Source of the DNA: Strongyloides papillosus
Lineage: Eukaryota > Nematoda > Chromadorea > Rhabditida > Strongyloididae
DNA: 64,000 nucleotides
Direction: 5' to 3'
Assembly: GCA_005656395.1 (NCBI GenBank)
Contig: SRSI01000077.1
Location: forward strand, 1,364,001-1,428,000
Shown: one piece after another, positions 57,601 to 64,000 of the stretch
Position numbering within the stretch: position 1 is the first letter of the stretch
Layout of the letters: every line of letters starts with the position of its first letter
Position numbers and translations under genes: made by a program
The notes under the pieces: generated by a model
Database searches by the model: none
Seen by the model: the letters and a program-made list of their open reading frames with translations, nothing else
What the model was told of the DNA's origin: nothing

Positions 57601-60600
57601 GAGAATTGAAACTGCATAAAAAAGTATGGATAGTTAAAAAGTATTAAAATAAAACATTAAAAAGTAAAATTAGAAGAATATGTTTAAAAGTTTTACAAAA
57701 TCTTTTAATTTTCTTCTTCATTTTTAAATATATTATAAAATTACAATTGAAGATCTGCCTTGTATTTTATGATAATATCGTTAAAAAATATCATTGTAAA
57801 TACTAAAAATGTTTTTGTCTTTTAAATGAAGGAAGGCATTTAAAAAAATTACTGAAAAAAAGAAAACTTCAACAAAAATCATTTTATTATTTTTTTGCTT
57901 TTTATTTCAAATTTTAAGATAAACAACTATAACATTTCGTCAATTTTACTATCATTTTTCTTTAGCTTTCTAATAATACACATATTTTTCTACTTTACTG
58001 ATTTTAATAAACATATCTATAAATATGCCAGTATCAGTACGCTTAATTATTGTTATCTAAATAAAAATTGCTAAGATAAATAATTAAAGATATTTACATA
58101 ATTTATATAGAAAGATTTTATTTCTTTTTTAACTAAATTTAAAAATTCTTTGGTTTAAAAATGATATATCGTTTATATAAATATTTAAATTGTTTAATAT
58201 TTTATCAATGTACTTTTTTATAATTGATGATGTTTAAAACCAACTTACAAAGTATATTTAGATTATTTTTGTTCTTGGATATTATGTGAGCTTATTATGA
58301 TAAATTATTTTTTTAAAATTATTTATCATTTTTTATTTTAATTTTGATCAACACAAGTATCAAAATAATGCTCATTACATATTTAATTTTGTAAACTATA
58401 ATGTTAAAAAGTTTTATTTTTTCGTTTATTTATTTTGTTAAAAAAATTCATTATTGAATAATTATAAAGTATACGTAGAAACAGATTATCTTTTGTTTTA
58501 TTTTAAGGTTAAAAAAGGACATGTCAGAATATGCATATTAAAATAGTAAAATTTAACCTTATTATCCAACTAATTTTCTTTCACTTTCAATATTTCGTTA
58601 TAGTTTTATATGATTTGATAAAAATATCATTTCAATAATTGCTTATTCTTCCATCCACTCTATAAAATAATATAAAAGATTGGTTAAAAAATTTATTAAC
58701 CATGTCATTGAATTAAAAAATCTTATTACAAAAAGGGTGAAGAAAAGATGGCTTTATATTTATTGATGAACAAAAATAGAATTAAATATATAATTTTGTA
58801 TATTATTTCCAGCTAAAAAATATTTTACACCAATATTATAAAAATAAGCTTGCCCTTTGGAAAATGAATTAACTCTTTATTTGAATTTTTATATGAATTC
58901 ATAAGTTTAATTTCAAAAATTATTTCTATTCTTCAAAAAGTATGTTCTTACTCTTTTTCCATCAACTTTTATATTTTATCCTTAAGTTGTCCATCCAAAT
59001 GAAATTGATACTACTTCTTTATATATATACATGTAAAAGTATTGGTAAGATAATAAAACTTTTAAACATTCTTTCATTCATAATATAAATTTCAACCTTA
59101 TCTCATTTTGCCTTCACAAAGTAACTTTAAACTTTCATTTTTATATGTCAAATTCCTAACATCCTAGTTAAACAAAAATATATTTTTAATTTTTCAAGAT
59201 AAAAATAAAGATTTAGTTAATAAATTATATTATTTTCTCTAAAATTTACCTCCTTCGGTCTATTTTTTATAGACAAAACGTACAATATTATATGAATTAA
59301 TTTTATTTTTCATTGACAATATAAATATTAATCTTATTCATAAACATACTTCTTCAAAACTATTTTTTGATAAAATATTTTATGCTACTTTAAAAATTAA
59401 ATTATGTATCTTTTGCATCCAACAGCTCATCTTTGATTTGAAATACAATATTTATTTCATTTATTACCATTAAAAGTCGTTTAATTTTTTACTTTATTTT
59501 CAATATTTCTATTTTTTTTCAATAAAGAATGATATCTTTATCATATATATAATTCATTATTTTTTTTATAAATTAGCGAAATATTAAATTTAATTGTTTT
59601 AAAATATTAAATAGTTTTAAAAGTACATAGGATATAATATAATTTATTCTTAACTTTTTTTTTTTAACTTCTTAAATAAAAAAATATTGATACATCGAAT
59701 TCTTATCCATTATTTTTTTCTTCTATCATTATGAATTTTTTTTATTAATAAACAAGAATTAAGAAAAAAATTTTTAGTTTAAAAATAAGCGCCAAATATT
59801 TATAAAAATGACGATTATTACTAATCTTAAGTATAGATAGATTATTAAAATACATTTAATGATTTTTAAATTATAAAAGATTACTAAGTCCTATATTTAC
59901 TACTTATTTTAATTTCTGCTTTTTTTATTATAAGTGAAAAAATAATGTAGACAACCATATTCGTCAATTCCACTAGAAGATGAATATCATCAAAATCTTA
60001 TGCTTTCTCAAAGTACACATCATTTCTTCATTATCATGAAGTTTGTTTTGTCACATATCTTAACTTTTAGAGTAACAAAATTTTTAAAAAGTATTAAGTA
60101 GAGATATAAAGTAAACTATTTTTGTGATAATGAAGAGATAATGTAATATAGTTATGTAAAATCTTTTTAACTTTTAATTTTTGTCCATTTAAAATTTGAT
60201 GGATGAGTTTGTCTGTATGTGTATTGAAGAAAATAAATAAAAATATAGTTATGAAAGAAGGAATGCCAAAAGAAATATATTTGAAAAGAGGTTAAGATGT
60301 AAAATGAGAATATTTTGATTTCACTTTCGCCAGTATGACTGAGATTATTATTATATTAGTTTAATATTTTTTAAGTATATATAATATAATATTAAAAAAT
60401 AGTTTGTACTAACGTCTATAGTATTTTATATTTATATTTAAGAAATAAGATAATTATATACGATCTGCGAATTATTTTTAAACAAATATCTTGAATTTCA
60501 TAAAATTTCTACTTATTACTCATAAATAATATAAACATTTATGTGTAAAATTGTTTACATTTTATATGAAATTGATAATAGAAGATGATTATTTTGATAT

Positions 60601-63600
60601 AACTATAATTATTAGTGGTATTAGCGTTTTGAAGATCAATATAATAAAAAGATTATTGGGTTTAGTCAAATAACTATTCTTCTTTTATTATTTTACTTTC
60701 TTGTATATTTCAGTTCCATGTAAAAATCCATAATATAGCGGCTAATAAAGTTTTAGGTATAAAAGATTTATAAAATCAAATATCTTATCTTTTTTTACTA
60801 ATATTTAAATTCTTAATTATATTTTCTTTATATTATTTCCTCTAGATAGCCAAAATAAATGTAAATAATAATATTCTTCAGTCTTTCTTTCCCCTTTAAA
60901 AGTACATTAGTAGTATATATTATTGAAATTGCTTGAGGATTGTGCTATATAAAATTTATTAAATTACAGAAGCTCTATATTTTAAAATTGTATATGTATA
61001 TGTTTCGGTAGATATTTAATATAAAATATATTAGCAATAAGATAGTTTTTAAAAAAGAATGGCTTAATCATTTTTATATTTTATAATACAGCTGCAAATA
61101 TATATATATTTTTTAAAATTTTATTTTTGTTTGTTACAAATCGAATAATATTTGTGTTTATTGAAATGTTATAACTTAAATAATCTTATTACATAATAAA
61201 TTTTTGTGTATTTCTTCAAAGTTATTGCAATAAATCATAACATACAAACATTATGGTTAATTTTTGACTTAATCACATTATAAAAACTAATTTTACATTT
61301 CATTTTAGTCGCTTGCTTTTTGATATAAAGGTACTTAAAACAATCTTTCTTTCTTGGTCACTCCTGTAATATATTTGTATAATCTAAATAAATTTGTTTC
61401 ATCTAATAAATAAACTTTAAATGAAAGTTTTACTTATATCATTTATACTTTATAATTATTTTCCCCCTTATTCTTACAAAAATCCTTTTATCTATCGTAA
61501 CTGTTTCTTAAATATATACTTTTTATTTATTTAACACACATTAATTTAAAATATATAAATTTTGTAAAACATACTTTTATATGTTTTCAAAGCAATATTA
61601 TATATCAAATTTACCATTTTTTACATTTCTATAATAGACAAAAATATATTTCTTTTTTTAAAAGAATGTAGTAGGAATTAAACATTTTTATAACAATTAT
61701 TTAATTTTTCTCATATATATTGATTTTTTCGAACGATTTCAACTTTTTATCATTTCATCAATTATCTATGATTGATAAATGATTTGAAATCAAAAAGAAT
61801 ATTAATGAAACATTGCAAGAAGTGAAGAATATTACTTTATCAATGTTTAGTGTGTAAATTTACTTTAAAATTAATAAGCAAAATGCACAATAAGCATATC
61901 TTCATTTATAACTCCTATCAATCTTATTACAACTTTTATTATTTTTATTATTTTCTTTATTTTTTTATTAAATTGTTTTTATTTACATGAATCTCCTCAT
62001 TTTTTTTCTCCTTTCTTTATAATATTTGTGTTATTATAAGTGTTAAGAATGATCTTTTGTCATTTGTCACTAAAAATAAACGTTTAAATATCATTTTTAA
62101 TTTATTTTTTCTTCAAAAGTATTTTCTACATACTTGTAATTGCCTTTATTAAACATGCAATTAATTTTAAGCGATCCTTATAAAATTTTTTTAATTATTA
62201 TCAACGTTCATTCCATTCATTTTTCATTCTTATTTTTCATTTTTGTTTTATGGAAAAAAATATTTACATTTAATTTTCATTTTTTACTTTCCATATTCTT
62301 TCCTAAAATATAACTACTTAAATTAAACTTATAAAAATAAAAACTTGTCACTTATCTTTATTTGTGAAGTATGACATTTAAAATCTCCAAATATGAGAGA
62401 AATGTCATTTATGAGTAACGTGCTATATTATTTGTTCTGACTTTCAACAATTTTCTTCCTTCTTCTGAATGATTTTATCTTTTATTTTTGTTAGAAATTT
62501 TCTCTTGATAGTATAAGTACTATTTTCTTTAAATTTTTCCTTATATTAATGTGTCATCTTTTCTCCTTGTATATCATTGATGTATTTAAATATAGAAGTT
62601 TATCATACTTGTTGATAGAAATGAATAACACAATTAAGTGTAAAACAACGAGTTAAAGAACGTTTCTTTTTGTTGGATCAAAGTTATTTTGCAATTCTAA
62701 GTGTGATTGTATTGTTATTTTTAGACATATATAAAGCTGCCGTGATATATGTTTTATTTATTTCAAAAGTTCTATTAAAACTTAGGCAGATGTATATCTA
62801 GTGATATATAGTAGAGAAGTTAGAAGATTAACTTTTAATAATCATCCCAACTTTATTTTGATTGATTATTGTTCAAAACAATTTGTTCTATTAGTAAATT
62901 TAACACAAAATTTATTTTATCTTTAATTTTCACTGTATTTTTAAAATTTATCGTATATAAACTACCTCGTAATACACTATGTAATCATTTATGAAGTTGT
63001 ACTTAAATATATATCATTAGCAAAGAGTAAACTCTTATATAATCCTATATGATATTTCAATAATATTATATCATTACATTTACAAACGTTTTTTTATAAA
63101 TTGAAACCTTTTGCTTTTATAGCATTGTTATGAACTTATTATTTTACATTCACTTTACTTTTTATTAATCTACTCTTTATCAAAAAGTCATTATTTTCTA
63201 ATAAACTCTTTAATTAAATTTATTAACAGTATTTTATGTGACAAAATTAGTTAATAAACAATGACAATGAAAAATAACATTATTATCTTTTACCAATAAT
63301 TTATTACAAAGTGCTTAAATTTTTAACTTGTATGATATTTTCTAAACAACCATCAAATTAATATAATAAAAAATATATTTTATAAATCATATAAATATTT
63401 TCCACTTTTTTTTATAGGTATGAATATATATCATTATAGTTTTTTACTACAATTTTTCTTCACTAATATATTAATTTTTACAATATAGATTAAAACTTTT
63501 TGACTATGACTATAATTAGTTTAATCAACCGTCTAGTTGTTAAGAGTCAAAAAGACAAACTTTTTAAATCAATTTTATGATTAGCTCTTTAAAATTATGA

Positions 63601-64000
63601 AGATATAAATAAATATTAATTTTATTTCTCTGTGTTGAAATATTTAATTTATCTTTTTTTTCTGAACGTTTTAATAATAAAACCAATTAATGTAAACAAA
63701 ATATGCTGTTTATTTTATTCATAATTTATTTTGTATATACTTTTGTTTTTTAATATTTCTATTGTTATTAAAGTCATACTAATGCTAGTGATAATTATTT
63801 GGAATAATAATTTTAATATAAATAAGTGATATGTATCACCTAGAGTAGGTTCTCTTTTTCGTCTATAATGAAATATCAATTTTAGTTTTAAATATGTAAA
63901 TTTTTTTTATTATTTTAATAAAATTTTATTACCTTTTAATGGTAAATTTTTATTCAGAAATATAGCTAAAGTGTACTGTTTATGTAATTGGTCTTTATTT
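54605..64000. other. Gene desert, 9.4 kb of AT-rich sequence
   Basis: No reading frame above ~60 codons and no recognisable RNA gene, CRISPR-like array or large repeat. The + strand looks T-rich between about 58900 and 62600. Exon-like islands at 59951-60011 and 60714-60756 were noted (see findings). It could be intergenic or part of a long intron or regulatory domain of a gene beyond the window. Confidence 0.5.

Noticed and set aside
62628..62804. Open stretch of ~58 codons in the desert (FFLLDQSYFAILSVIVLLFL)
   Set aside because: No start codon, no splice signal, and a length expected among chance frames in 9.4 kb.
1..64000. tRNA, rRNA, spliced-leader RNA, known microRNA or CRISPR arrays
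   Set aside because: Scanned by eye for T-loop-like GGTTCGA, familiar microRNA seeds and regularly spaced repeats; none convincing. A covariance-model search would be decisive and could not be run.

Overview
This is nuclear DNA of a nematode, most likely a Strongyloides-type parasite or close relative. The sequence is very AT-rich. Most introns are only 37-48 nt, with GTAAG-like donors and TTTTAG or TTTCAG acceptors. Several start codons lie a few bases after an acceptor-like TTTTAG, which fits spliced-leader trans-splicing. The gene set is nematode-like: a nematode chemoreceptor, tandem transthyretin-like secreted proteins, an UNC-87-like protein, a patched-related protein and a degenerin channel. 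Family calls rest on motifs read by eye, without database searches.

Layout. 39-8521: three genes tied to SUMO or meiotic chromosome biology. They are a PIAS-type SP-RING SUMO ligase (5' end outside the window), a convergent Ulp/SENP SUMO protease, and a ZHP/RNF212-type RING protein. Between the last two lie a ~1 kb terminal-inverted-repeat element carrying a damaged multi-exon gene (4761-5803) and a decayed gene remnant (~5960-6890). 11120-14618: a secreted or type I membrane protein, then two near-identical transthyretin-like genes and the tail of a decayed third copy. 16342-18903: an orphan exon and an intronless mitochondrial malic enzyme. 21081-21810: a long foldback repeat. 22103-27714: a Sra-superfamily chemoreceptor, a possible 47-residue membrane microprotein, a FANCJ/DOG-1 helicase and a convergent HDDC2-type HD-domain phosphohydrolase. 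27813-33413: a multipass membrane protein (spaced like an operon partner of the HD gene), a NO66-type JmjC oxygenase, and head-to-head with it the splicing factor RBMX2. 36606-42504: a patched-related protein lacking the usual acidic transporter motifs, and a PP1-type phosphatase. 42660-44838: a Ser/Lys-rich orphan gene and an UNC-87/calponin-repeat gene. 46315-49179: the AP-2 alpha subunit. 51041-54604: a DEG/ENaC channel with an upstream non-coding exon and one GC-AG intron. 54605-64000: a 9.4 kb AT-rich gene desert with only doubtful exon-like islands.

The genes do not form one pathway. The strongest theme is genome maintenance: SUMO ligation, SUMO removal, a meiotic RING factor and the FANCJ helicase lie within 27 kb. 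The most unusual items are the element with a damaged gene inside it, the patched-related protein without its acidic motifs, and small coding candidates below the usual length cut-off.
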